A stretch of DNA of 64,000 nt, from contig JAHIQI010000035.1 of the NCBI GenBank assembly GCA_018902755.1, forward strand, positions 11,218-75,217. The letters are read 5' to 3'. How positions within the stretch are numbered: the stretch's first letter is position 1; each line of letters opens with the position of its first letter. Under the pieces are notes generated by a model that did not search any database, was not told the DNA's origin, and saw only the letters and a program-made list of their open reading frames with translations. This document shows, one piece after another, positions 6,985 through 15,439 of the stretch. Source of the DNA: Pseudomonadota bacterium. Its GTDB lineage: Bacteria > Desulfobacterota > Desulfarculia > Desulfarculales > Desulfarculaceae. The position numbers were made by a program, and so were the translations under genes.

Positions 6985-8840
6985 TCTCGCGCCTTTTCAT
7001 AGAGCGGCCCCGCTTCGCCATGGTCATAGCCATAGTGCTGACCCTGGCCGGAGCCCTGGCCCTTTCCTCGCTGCCCATCGAGCAGTATCCCCAGGTCGCG
7101 CCGCCCACGGTGCAGGTCTCGGCCTCCTACCCGGGGGCCAGCGCCGAGGTGCTCTCCAAGACGGTGGCCACGCCCATCGAGCAGGAGATCAACGGCGTGG
7201 ACAACATGATCTACATGGAGTCCAAGAGCGACAACCAGGGCAACTACACCCTGACGGTAAGCTTCGAGGTGGGCACCAACCTGGACATCGCCCTGGTCAA
7301 GGTGCAGAACCGCTTGCAGCAGGCCCAGTCCAAGCTGCCCTCCGAGGTGACCCAGCAGGGCCTCACCGTGGAGACGCGCTCCTCCAGCGTCCTTGGATTC
7401 ATGGCCATCTACTCGCCGGACAAGTCCCGCGACGAGTTGTATTTGAGCAACTTCGTGCATGAGCGCCTCAAGGATGCCATGAAGCGAGTGCCCGGCGTGG
7501 GCGGCGTCACCATCTTGGGCGGCCAATACAGTATGCGCGTGTGGCTCAACTCCGACCGGCTCCAGGCCTTGGGGCTGAGCAGCCAGGACGTGGTGAGCGC
7601 CATATCCAGCCAGAACATCCAGGCCTCCATCGGTTCGGTGGGCGCGGCCCCCGGCGGCAAGGACATCAAGCTGGTCTACACCTTGCAGACCCAGGGCCGC
7701 TTGAACGACCCCAAGGACTTCGGGGACATCATCGTCCACTCGGATCCCCAGGGGGGCCAGGTGCGTCTCAAGGATGTGGCCCGGGTGGAGCTGGGGCGCG
7801 ACTCCTACGCTTACAGCACCACCTACAACGGCATGCCCTCCGTGGCCCTGATGCTCTCCCAGACCCCGGGCTCCAACTCCCTGGCCACCATGGAGGCGGT
7901 GCAGGCCGAGATGAAAAGGCTCAAGGCCACCTGGCCCTCCGGACTCGACTACGCCATGGCCTATGACGCCACCCTGACCATCACCGCCTCGGTGCAGGAA
8001 ATTCTTTTCACCTTGCTGCTCACCTTCGGCCTGGTGGTGCTGGTCTGCTACGTCTTTTTGCAGGACTGGCGGGCCACCCTCATCCCGGTGGTGGCCATCC
8101 CGGTGTCGCTGTTGTCCACCTTCGCGGCGCTCATGGCCATGGGCTACACCATCAACCTGCTGACCCTGTTCGCCCTGGTGTTGGCCATCGGCCTGGTGGT
8201 GGACGACGCCATCGTGGTGGTTGAGCGCGTCTATCACCTCATGGAGCACGAGGGCCTGGGGCCCAAGGACGCAGCCATCAAGGCCATGCAAGAAGTGAGC
8301 GTGGCCATCATCGCCATCTCCCTGGTGCTCTTGGCCATCTTCGTGCCCGTGGCCTTTGTGGCCGGCCTCACCGGTCAGATCTACCGCCAGTTCGCGGTAA
8401 CCATCAGCACGGCGGTGCTATTCTCCACCATCGTGGCCCTGACCCTGAGCCCGGCCCTTTGCGCCGCCATGCTGCGCAAGCAGCGCCCCCCCCAACGCGG
8501 CCCCCTGGCCTGGTTCAACCGGGGCCTGGACAAAAGCCGCGACAGCTACGCGGTGTGGTCCATGTGGCTGGCCAAGCGTCTGGCCTTCCCGGTGGTCATC
8601 CTGCTGGTGTTGGCGGCCCTCACCGGTTTGTTCTTCAAAACCACCCAGACCTCGCTGATCCCCCCCGAGGACCAGGGAGCCATCTTCACCGACGTGCAAC
8701 TGCCCGAAGGAGCCACCCTGGCGCGCACCGAGGCGATCCTGAAGCGTCTGTCCGCCACCACGCGAGAGCTCAAAGGGGTGGAGTCGGTGATGGCCATTTC
8801 CGGCTACAGCCTCATCGGCGGCAACGGCGAAAACGTGTGA
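6981..8840 (+). CDS. RND efflux pump (AcrB/HAE1 family), N-terminal part before an in-frame TGA
   Basis: The first 619 residues of an AcrB-type inner-membrane proton/drug antiporter. It has the first transmembrane helix, porter subdomains PN1/PN2, helices 2-6 with the proton-relay motif VVDDAIVVVE, and the loop after helix 7. The reading frame stops at a single TGA (8838-8840) inside the second periplasmic porter domain, after the residues GNGENV. The same frame resumes one codon later and completes the protein. Together both parts have the length (about 1050 residues) and domain order of AcrB. Product of this part alone would be non-functional. Confidence 0.9.
   Translation: MISRLFIERPRFAMVIAIVLTLAGALALSSLPIEQYPQVAPPTVQVSASYPGASAEVLSKTVATPIEQEINGVDNMIYMESKSDNQGNYTLTVSFEVGTNLDIALVKVQNRLQQAQSKLPSEVTQQGLTVETRSSSVLGFMAIYSPDKSRDELYLSNFVHERLKDAMKRVPGVGGVTILGGQYSMRVWLNSDRLQALGLSSQDVVSAISSQNIQASIGSVGAAPGGKDIKLVYTLQTQGRLNDPKDFGDIIVHSDPQGGQVRLKDVARVELGRDSYAYSTTYNGMPSVALMLSQTPGSNSLATMEAVQAEMKRLKATWPSGLDYAMAYDATLTITASVQEILFTLLLTFGLVVLVCYVFLQDWRATLIPVVAIPVSLLSTFAALMAMGYTINLLTLFALVLAIGLVVDDAIVVVERVYHLMEHEGLGPKDAAIKAMQEVSVAIIAISLVLLAIFVPVAFVAGLTGQIYRQFAVTISTAVLFSTIVALTLSPALCAAMLRKQRPPQRGPLAWFNRGLDKSRDSYAVWSMWLAKRLAFPVVILLVLAALTGLFFKTTQTSLIPPEDQGAIFTDVQLPEGATLARTEAILKRLSATTRELKGVESVMAISGYSLIGGNGENV
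8838..8840 (+). other. In-frame TGA interrupting the RND pump gene
   Basis: The codons around it read GAA AAC GTG TGA TTC ATG GTC. From memory of E. coli AcrB (QNTGIAFVSLKDW), the TGA aligns with a glycine, so a single GGA-to-TGA change explains it. A small hairpin can be drawn 10 bases downstream (8851-8868), but an aligned glycine argues against selenocysteine. A sequencing error is also possible. Confidence 0.9.
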
Positions 8841-8843
8841 TTC

Positions 8844-10139
8844 ATGGTCACCCACCTGGAGGACTGGGATAAACGCAAAACCGCCGAGCTGCAAATAGGC
8901 GCCTTTGTCAAAAAGCTGCAAGCCGGCGCGGCCCAGACGCCCGAGGCCAGGGTCAACATCTTCACCCCGCCCCCCATCATGGGCCTGGGCATGAGCAACG
9001 GCCTGGACATCCGGCTGCAGAGCATCACCGAAAACGATCCGCAAAAGCTGGCCCAGGTGCTTCAGAATTTTCTGGTCCACCTGAATCAATCGCCTGCGAT
9101 AATGGTGGCCTTCAGCAGCTACGCAGCCAACACGCCCCACCTTTTCCTGGAGGTTGACCGCGCCAAGGCCGAGGCCCTGAAGGTGTCGGTGAGCAGCCTG
9201 TTCACCACCCTGCAAAACTACCTGGGCTCGCGCTACGTCAACGACATCAACATCGGCAACCAGGTGAACAAGGTCATGGTCCAGGCCGACTGGCCCTTTC
9301 GCAAGAGCATCGAGGGCATCGGCGAGCTGAACGTGAAAAACAGCGACGGGGAGATGGTGCCCGTGTCCAGCCTGGTGAAGATCAGGCCCACGGCCGCGCC
9401 ACGCATGCTGCTGCGCTTCAACCAGTACCCAAGCGCGGCCATCACCGCCCTGACCGCAAACGGGGTCAGCACCGGCGCGGCCATCGCGGCGGTGGAGAAG
9501 ATCGCCAAACAGAGCCTGCCCCAGGGCTACTCCCTGGACTGGTCGGGCATGAGCTACCAGGAGCGCAAGGTGCAGAGCCAGGGCATCATGCTCATGGGCC
9601 TGTCGCTGCTCTTCGGCTATCTGCTGCTGGTGGCCCAGTACGAAAGTTGGACCATTCCCGTGCCGGTCATGCTCTCCATCGTGGTGGCAATCACCGGGGC
9701 CCTGGCCGGAATCAAGCTCATGGGCTTTTCGCTGAGCATCTACGCCCAGCTGGGCCTGATCCTCCTGGTGGGCCTGGCCAGCAAGAACGCCATACTCATC
9801 GTGGAGTTCTGCAAGACCCAGCGCGAGAAGGGGCACTCCATCCTGGAAGCGGCCCGCATCGGCATCAGCGAGCGTTTCCGGGCGGTGCTCATGACCGCCT
9901 TCACCTTCATCCTGGGCACCCTGCCCATGATCTTCGCCACCGGCGCGGGCGCCAATAGCCGCCAGGCCATCGGCATGACGGTTTGCGCGGGCATGGTGGC
10001 GGCCACGGTGATGGGTATCCTCATCATTCCGGCCCTGTACGTCCTGTTCCAAAGAGTGCGGGAATACCTGAAGGCCAAGCTCTCCACCGAGCAGCCGCAG
10101 TCAACCAAACCAGAGGCCGCCAAGGGGGACCTCTCATGA
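8844..10139 (+). CDS. RND efflux pump (AcrB/HAE1 family), C-terminal part after the TGA
   Basis: The remaining 431 residues of the pump in the same frame as the first part. It starts at the first ATG after the TGA, which is not preceded by a good ribosome site. It has the rest of the PC1/PC2 porter domain, the docking domain (NYLGSRYVNDINIGNQVNKV), the PC2 end with the family motif WSGMSYQERK, and transmembrane helices 8-12 including LGLILLVGLASKNAILIVEF. Conservation through to the C-terminus suggests the stop is recent or artefactual. The stop overlaps the start of the channel gene (ATGA). Confidence 0.88.
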   Translation: MVTHLEDWDKRKTAELQIGAFVKKLQAGAAQTPEARVNIFTPPPIMGLGMSNGLDIRLQSITENDPQKLAQVLQNFLVHLNQSPAIMVAFSSYAANTPHLFLEVDRAKAEALKVSVSSLFTTLQNYLGSRYVNDINIGNQVNKVMVQADWPFRKSIEGIGELNVKNSDGEMVPVSSLVKIRPTAAPRMLLRFNQYPSAAITALTANGVSTGAAIAAVEKIAKQSLPQGYSLDWSGMSYQERKVQSQGIMLMGLSLLFGYLLLVAQYESWTIPVPVMLSIVVAITGALAGIKLMGFSLSIYAQLGLILLVGLASKNAILIVEFCKTQREKGHSILEAARIGISERFRAVLMTAFTFILGTLPMIFATGAGANSRQAIGMTVCAGMVAATVMGILIIPALYVLFQRVREYLKAKLSTEQPQSTKPEAAKGDLS

Positions 10140-11638
10140 AACTGAAACTGTTACTCATACCTACGTTGTGCCTCAGCCTGGCCGGGTGCGTCACGGTGGG
10201 GCCCGACTATAAGCAGCCGTCCACGCCCAAGGCCGACGTTTCGGGCATCGCCGATTCGGCAGCTCAACAGGGGCGCCGGGCGTCCATAAGCAAGCAGGAC
10301 CTGGTCTCCTGGTGGACGGTCTTCAACGACCCCACCCTCAGCAAGCTGATCCAGGAGGCCCTGAAGGGCAACCTGGACGTGCGCGAGGCCCGCGCCAAGG
10401 TGCGTGAGGCCCGGGCCCAACTGACCATCAGCCGGGCGGGTCTGTTCCCCTCGGTGGATGCCACCGGCTCGTACCAACAAACCCGCGCCATCACCGGCTA
10501 TAACGCCAACGACGAGGCCATCCGGGCCGAGAACACCTATTACAATGCCGGCTTCGACGCCTCATGGGAGATCGACATCTTCGGCGGCACCCGGCGCGGG
10601 GTGGAAGCGGCCAAGGCCGACATCGAGTCCGAGCAGGCCTCCCTGGAGTCGGTGTGGGTCTCCATGGCCGGCGAGGTAGCCCAGACCTATGTATCCATCC
10701 GCTCCTACCAGCAGCGGATCAAAGTGGCCGAGGACAACCTGAAGGCCCAGGCCGACACCCTGGATATCCTCCAGGCACGCTACAAGGCGGGGCTGAGCGA
10801 CGAGTTGGACGTGCAGCAGGCCCGCTACAACCTGGAAAGTAGCCGCTCCACCATACCCTCTCTCAAGAGCGGTTTGGAGAGCTACATCAACGCATTGGCT
10901 GTGCTGGTGGGCAAGATGCCCGGCACTTTGCAGAAGCGCCTGGCCAAGACCGGCGACATCCCCCAAGCGCCCTTCAAGGTGGTGCTAAAGATACCGGCGG
11001 ACACCCTACGCCAGCGTCCGGACATCCGCATGGCCGAGCGCGCCCTGGCCGCCCAGACCGCCCGCATCGGAGAGGCCACGGCCGAGCTGTACCCCAAGTT
11101 CTATTTGACCGGTTCCATCGGCCTGGAGTCCATGAAGTCCTCCAAGCTGTTCAACGCGGAAAGCAACGTGTGGAGCATCTTGCCCAGCGTGACTTGGCCC
11201 ATATTCAAGGCCGGTTCCATCCGGGCCAACATCGAGGTGCAGAACGCCAAGCAGGAGCAACTGGCCGCGCAATACGACAAGGCGGTGCTGGTCGCGGTGA
11301 AGGAAATCCGCAACTCGCTCACCGCCTTCAACCAGGAGCAGGACCGCCTGGCGGCCCTCACCGCAGCGGTGGACGCGGCCCAAAAGGCGGCGGACATCGC
11401 CCAGGATAAGTACCGCCAAGGGCTGGTTAACTTCAACAACGTGCTGGACGCCCAGCGCTCCCTGTTCTCCTACGACGATGAGCGCATCTCCAGCCTGGCG
11501 ACCATCACCGGCGACATCATCAGCCTGTACAAGGCCCTTGGCGGTGGCTGGCAGCACATGCGCACCGAAACTCCCCAACAACCCACCCCGGCCGCGCCCA
11601 AGACGGCCCAGGTGTCAGGCAAGCTCGCCCGCCAGTAA
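10136..11638 (+). CDS. Outer-membrane efflux channel lipoprotein (OprM/NodT family)
   Basis: A 500-residue TolC-like trimeric channel that exports drugs handed over by the RND pump. The N-terminus MKLKLLLIPTLCLSLAGC is a lipoprotein signal with lipobox LAGC, followed by VGPDYKQP, typical of OprM-type proteins. Two OEP repeats follow, with the LDVREARAKVREARAQL and DTLRQRPDIRMAERALAAQTARIGEA type motifs in separate halves. The start at 10136 overlaps the preceding stop as ATGA, so the four efflux genes are co-translated. A terminator follows the stop. Confidence 0.95.
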   Translation: MKLKLLLIPTLCLSLAGCVTVGPDYKQPSTPKADVSGIADSAAQQGRRASISKQDLVSWWTVFNDPTLSKLIQEALKGNLDVREARAKVREARAQLTISRAGLFPSVDATGSYQQTRAITGYNANDEAIRAENTYYNAGFDASWEIDIFGGTRRGVEAAKADIESEQASLESVWVSMAGEVAQTYVSIRSYQQRIKVAEDNLKAQADTLDILQARYKAGLSDELDVQQARYNLESSRSTIPSLKSGLESYINALAVLVGKMPGTLQKRLAKTGDIPQAPFKVVLKIPADTLRQRPDIRMAERALAAQTARIGEATAELYPKFYLTGSIGLESMKSSKLFNAESNVWSILPSVTWPIFKAGSIRANIEVQNAKQEQLAAQYDKAVLVAVKEIRNSLTAFNQEQDRLAALTAAVDAAQKAADIAQDKYRQGLVNFNNVLDAQRSLFSYDDERISSLATITGDIISLYKALGGGWQHMRTETPQQPTPAAPKTAQVSGKLARQ

Positions 11639-11679
11639 CCCAGCTTGATCGACCAACCGCGCGGGCAACCCACGGGGGG

Positions 11680-11708
11680 CCGGGAGCAACCCCGGCTCCC
11701 CGGTTTTT
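11680..11708 (+). terminator. Rho-independent terminator of the efflux operon
   Basis: A GC-rich hairpin built around GGGAGC (11682-11687) and GCTCCC (11695-11700), extendable with one bulged C, is followed by GGTTTTT. It lies about 45 bases after the channel gene stop. Confidence 0.65.
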
Positions 11709-11903
11709 GTGGCGGGGTCCGCCGCCTCGGGCAAGCGCTTAAAAAACTACACAAATCGTGGGTGCTTTATAATATGTTTTTAGATGTCCCATGCGGTCCG
11801 CCATGGTCTTGCTTGCCACCGGGCAGGGTGCCCCCAACGCCTCGTGACGCCGTTTTTTATGGGAGGCCGCCCGCCCAGTCATGAAAGTGAGTTGGCGTAC
11901 GCT

Positions 11904-13631
11904 ATGGTTTTCCTCGCCCCGCCGGTAGCCGCCGCCCCCAAGGCCAACCGCAGCCCCGCGCCCGATGAGACTACCCGGCAGACCGAAGATCAGTTCAAGG
12001 CCCATTACGTGGAGCTGCTGCAAAGCCGCCTGTCGGTGGGCTTCGCGGTGGGCGTGGTCTTGGTGCCGCTATTCGCGGTGGTGGACTGGCGCATGGCTCC
12101 CGCATACTTTGGCCTGTTCCTGGGGCTGCGCCTGGCGGCGGCGGGAGTCATGGGGGCGCTGTGGCTGCTAAACCGCTGGCGTAGCGGGCAGGCCTGGCAG
12201 GAGGGCCTCACCATAGCCGGGGCCCTCACCGTGGCGGCCATGCTGGAGATCATGCTGGTGGCCATGGGCGGGGCCGGGGGCAACTACTACGCCGGTTTCA
12301 GCCTGGTGTTGATCGCGGCCATCGTGCTGATTCCCATCCGCCTGGGAGTGGCGGCGTCCCTGGTGGCCTCGTTGCTCTTGGTGTATCTGGTGCCCCTGGC
12401 CATTGCCGACACTCCCCTGCTGGGCGAGGGAGACCTGCTGCACAACACCGGCACCCTGGCCTCGGCCAGCCTGCTGCTGTTGGGGGCCAACTGGCTGCAC
12501 CGTTTGGCCCTGCTCAGGCAGTTCAAGCTGCGCTCCCAGGTGCAGGAGCGCGAGCGCCAGTTGGACGCCCTTAACGCCTCCCTGGAGGAGAAGGTGGTCT
12601 CGCGCACCGCCGAGCTGGGGCGCTCCGAGTCCCGCTACCGCTCCCTGGTCAACTCCAACCCCCAACTGGTCTACACCCTGGACAACAAAGGGGCCTACTC
12701 CTTTGTGGGCCCCAAGGCCGCCCGCCTGATGGGCTACGAGCCCCATGAAATGCTGGGCAGGCATTTCATCGATTACGTGCACCCGGACGACCGGGGCCAT
12801 TGCGTGCGAGCCTTCAAGAAGGTGCGCGACGAGGGGATGCTGCTGGAAGGGGTGGAGTACCGGGTGAGCAGGGCGGACGGGGCCGAGAGGGTGTTCCTTT
12901 CCTACACCGCGCCCCTGGTGGACGACACCGGCGCGGTCAACGGCATGATAGGCACGGCGGTGGACGTGACCCGCCAGAGGCGGCTCACCGCCGAGCTGGT
13001 CAAGGCCGAGGACCAGGAGCGGCGGCGCATCGCCCGGGACCTGCACGACGGAGTGGGCCAGTACCTGGCGGTGAGCAAGCTCAAGCTCTCCAAGGCCGCC
13101 GAGAGCGCCCAGGGCCGCAGCCGGGAGCGCATCGAGGAGGTGCTGGAGCTGCTGGGACAGGCCATATCCGACACCAGGTCGCTGACCGCCCGGCTGAGCC
13201 CCCGGGTGTTGGACGAGATAGGCCTGGCCCCCGCCCTGCAATGGCTGGCCGAGCAGGGTAGGGGGCGCTACGGGATGCAGGTGGAGTTTAGCTGCGCCGG
13301 GGAGGTGACGGTGGATGACGCCCAGATGCGCGGCTTTTTGTTCCGGGCGGTTTCCGAGCTGCTGCTCAACGCCGCCAAGCACGCCCGGGCCCAAAAGGTG
13401 GAGATAGGCCTCGAGGCCGACGGGCGGGAGCTGAGCATAACCGTGGGCGACGACGGGGTGGGCTTCGACCCCGCCAAGCGCGAGGACGCCGGGACGGGGC
13501 TGGGCCTGTTCAGCCTGCGGGAGCGCCTGGACCTCCTGGGGGGCAGGCTGGAAATATCCACCCCCAGCCGGGGGGGAAGCCTGGCCCGCATAACCGTGCC
13601 CTTGGCTACCGTGGCCGAGGCTGGGGAGTAA
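11904..13631 (+). CDS. Membrane sensor histidine kinase, NarL-type (HisKA_3), with PAS domain
   Basis: A 575-residue sensor kinase. About six hydrophobic helices (residues 40-200) form an N-terminal membrane sensor of unknown ligand. A short coiled coil, a PAS domain (about 245-365), a HisKA_3 dimerisation domain with the phospho-acceptor in RRRIARDLHDGVGQYL (His near residue 380) and an HATPase_c domain (ELLLNAAKHA, DDGVGFD, GTGLGLFSLRERL) follow. The frame is open back to 11784. ATG at 11904 is chosen because the protein begins to look conserved there, though its ribosome site is weak. It is paired with the response regulator four bases downstream. Confidence 0.9.
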   Translation: MVFLAPPVAAAPKANRSPAPDETTRQTEDQFKAHYVELLQSRLSVGFAVGVVLVPLFAVVDWRMAPAYFGLFLGLRLAAAGVMGALWLLNRWRSGQAWQEGLTIAGALTVAAMLEIMLVAMGGAGGNYYAGFSLVLIAAIVLIPIRLGVAASLVASLLLVYLVPLAIADTPLLGEGDLLHNTGTLASASLLLLGANWLHRLALLRQFKLRSQVQERERQLDALNASLEEKVVSRTAELGRSESRYRSLVNSNPQLVYTLDNKGAYSFVGPKAARLMGYEPHEMLGRHFIDYVHPDDRGHCVRAFKKVRDEGMLLEGVEYRVSRADGAERVFLSYTAPLVDDTGAVNGMIGTAVDVTRQRRLTAELVKAEDQERRRIARDLHDGVGQYLAVSKLKLSKAAESAQGRSRERIEEVLELLGQAISDTRSLTARLSPRVLDEIGLAPALQWLAEQGRGRYGMQVEFSCAGEVTVDDAQMRGFLFRAVSELLLNAAKHARAQKVEIGLEADGRELSITVGDDGVGFDPAKREDAGTGLGLFSLRERLDLLGGRLEISTPSRGGSLARITVPLATVAEAGE

Positions 13632-13635
13632 AGCG

Positions 13636-14304
13636 ATGAACAACCGCATTCTTCTGGTCGATGACCACAAAATCATGCGCGAGGGCATCAAAAGCCTGCT
13701 GTCCGAGGAGCCCGACATGGAGGTGGTGGGCGAGGCCGACAACGGGCGGGAGGCGGTGACCCTGGCCAAGCGCCTACGGCCGGACCTGGTGGTGATGGAC
13801 GTATCCATGCCCGAACTCAACGGCATCGAGGCCACCCGGCAGATCCTGGCCGAGATGGAGGGGGTCAAGGTGCTGGCCCTTTCCATGCACCGCGATCCGC
13901 GTTTCGTGGCCGGGGTGCTGGAGGCCGGGGCCAAGGGCTACATGGTCAAGGACTGCACCGCCGCCGAACTTACCTCGGTGATCCGTCTGGTGGCCCAGGG
14001 CAAGACCTATCTCAGCCCTGAGGTCACCGATCTGGTGGTGAAGGGTTTCGTGGGCCGCCTGAACGAGGACGTGTCCCATCCCCCCGCCTCGGTGCTAAGC
14101 CCCAGGGAGCGGGAGGTGCTGCAACTGCTGGCTGAGGGCCACAAGGTCAAGGAAGTGGCCGAACGCCTGCACCTGGGGGTAAAGACCGTGGAGACCCATC
14201 GGCGCAACCTGATGGAAAAACTGGACATCGACAACCTGGTGGACCTGATCCGTTACGCTCTGCGCGAGGGGGTTACTTCCCTGGACGACTGGCTATCCTA
14301 CTAA
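13636..14304 (+). CDS. Two-component response regulator, NarL/LuxR family
   Basis: A 222-residue regulator with a receiver domain (ILLVDDHKIMREGIKSLL; phospho-accepting aspartate at about residue 55 in VVMDVSMP; conserved lysine in GAKGYMVKD) and a C-terminal GerE/LuxR helix-turn-helix (LSPREREVLQLLAEGHKVKEVAERLHLGVKTVETHRRNLMEKL). It follows the HisKA_3 kinase by four bases, so the two make a cognate pair. Its targets are not evident. The immediate downstream region is a repeat, and the efflux operon upstream has its own repressor. Confidence 0.95.
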   Translation: MNNRILLVDDHKIMREGIKSLLSEEPDMEVVGEADNGREAVTLAKRLRPDLVVMDVSMPELNGIEATRQILAEMEGVKVLALSMHRDPRFVAGVLEAGAKGYMVKDCTAAELTSVIRLVAQGKTYLSPEVTDLVVKGFVGRLNEDVSHPPASVLSPREREVLQLLAEGHKVKEVAERLHLGVKTVETHRRNLMEKLDIDNLVDLIRYALREGVTSLDDWLSY

Positions 14305-14306
14305 CC

Positions 14307-14600
14307 CCCGGCTTCGCCAGGTGGCGCGATGCTGCGTTGCGGGCTTCGCTCGTCTCCTCGGCGTATTGGCATATACGCCTGCGGGTCTCGCTTGCCCGAC
14401 GCCTTGCCTGGCACCACCTGGCTGTGCCGGGTCCGGCTTCATCAGACCCCGCATGGCGGCGTTGTCGGCGTCACTCGGCCCTCGGCGTAGGCATGCTACG
14501 CCTATGTCCCTCGTTCGCCTGCCGCCTTGCCCTGCGGTGTCTGGTTGTGCCGGTTAGGCCTCGCCAGGCGGCGCATGGCTGCGTTGTCGTTGCCTCCCTG
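14307..14600. repeat. Intergenic degenerate tandem repeat, about 2.4 copies of a ~122-base unit
   Basis: Three related blocks begin near 14307, 14432 and 14553, each opening with CCGGCTTC/GGCCTCGCCAG-like sequence, then a GCGTTG block. The first two contain a short palindrome (GGCGTAT-N6-ATACGCC at 14360-14379; GGCGTAG-N5-CTACGCC at 14484-14502), then CTCG..GCC..CGCCTTGCC and TGTGCCGG. The third copy stops after the GCGTTG block. The sequence between 14601 and 14793 shows no gene or clear signal. The units are long and diverged, unlike CRISPR. Confidence 0.75.
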
Positions 14601-14793
14601 TTTTCATGAAAATTCGGGATAAAAAAGCTCTCTAGACCGCTTTGCGCCTGAAAAGCAGGCCCTTTCCACTTTTTCCTTACCCCCCTTTGAGCCAAACCTC
14701 CTAACGCGCATTCCCGGCCAGGGCCTAGCCTGGACTCAGGAGGATGCAGCAGGACAGGGCATCCTCGGCAAACCCAAACCGAGGAGAGAAAAA

Positions 14794-15375
14794 ATGAGAA
14801 AGATAGTTTTCAGCCTGATGGCCGTTTTGACCGCCGCCGTCTTTTCCTGGGGCTTTGCGCCCGCCACGGCCCTGGCCCAGCGCCAGGCGCCTGAGTTCGT
14901 GCTGGCCAAGCTGCAGAGGACCTGCCAGGAGGCGGCCCATAGCGGATGCCAGGTGAAGGTGGTGGAGCTGACTCCCGAGGGCATCATGGCCCTGGCCGGC
15001 TCCCAGTGCTACCAGGTGCGCGGCGTGGCCATCTACTCCCTGGGCGAGATCGGCGAGACCCGGGCGGTGGACCTTCTGATCGGCATGCTTCAAGACCCGG
15101 ACCGTCACATTCGCCGCATCGCCGTGCGCGCCCTGGGCAAGATCGGCGACAACAGGGCGGTGGAGCCCCTGGTCGCGGTGCTCAACCAGCAGGGCGAGAA
15201 CGTCACCGTGCGCTGCACCGCCGCCTGGGCCTTGGGCCAGATGGGCGACCCGCAGGCCTGCGCGGCCCTGGAGAGGATGGCTCGCGCCGCCGACGGTCCC
15301 TTGAGCGTGGCCAGCCGGGAGGCCGTGGGCAACTCTGGGCATAACCGAGCGCAAGCCCTCAACAGCAACTTGTGA
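14794..15375 (+). CDS. Exported HEAT-repeat protein
   Basis: A 193-residue protein with an N-terminal signal peptide (MRKIVFSLMAVLTAAVFSWG, cleavage near ALAQ) and two to three HEAT/PBS-type helical repeats (VRGVAIYSLGEIGETRAVDLLIGML, IRRIAVRALGKIGDNRAVEPLVAVL, VRCTAAWALGQMGDPQACAAL). Such repeats are protein-binding scaffolds. Two cysteines near residues 50-56 (TCQEAAHSGC) and later ones could form a disulfide in the periplasm. It appears monocistronic, with GAGGAGAG before the ATG and a strong terminator after the stop. Its partner is unknown. Confidence 0.75.
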   Translation: MRKIVFSLMAVLTAAVFSWGFAPATALAQRQAPEFVLAKLQRTCQEAAHSGCQVKVVELTPEGIMALAGSQCYQVRGVAIYSLGEIGETRAVDLLIGMLQDPDRHIRRIAVRALGKIGDNRAVEPLVAVLNQQGENVTVRCTAAWALGQMGDPQACAALERMARAADGPLSVASREAVGNSGHNRAQALNSNL

Positions 15376-15394
15376 GATAGGGGTGGGGTGGGAA

Positions 15395-15436
15395 ACGCAT
15401 CCCCGGCGAGTGAGGCGCCGGGGATGCGTCTTTTTT
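15395..15436 (+). terminator. Rho-independent terminator between convergent genes
   Basis: A perfect 14-bp stem (15395-15408 with 15416-15429) with a 7-base loop is followed by C and six Ts. It terminates the HEAT-repeat gene. It also lies just past the stop of the convergent porin gene. Confidence 0.92.
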
Positions 15437-15439
15437 GGT

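Noticed and set aside
8838..8868. Selenocysteine codon in the RND pump
   Set aside because: A small hairpin follows the TGA, but the aligned residue in AcrB is glycine, not cysteine, and RND pumps are not known selenoproteins.
11768..11773. TATAAT as a -10 box before the histidine kinase gene
   Set aside because: No acceptable -35 hexamer lies 16-18 bases upstream, so the match alone was not called.
14307..14600. CRISPR array
   Set aside because: Only about 2.4 diverged copies of a ~122-base unit are present, with no regular short repeats and spacers and no cas genes.
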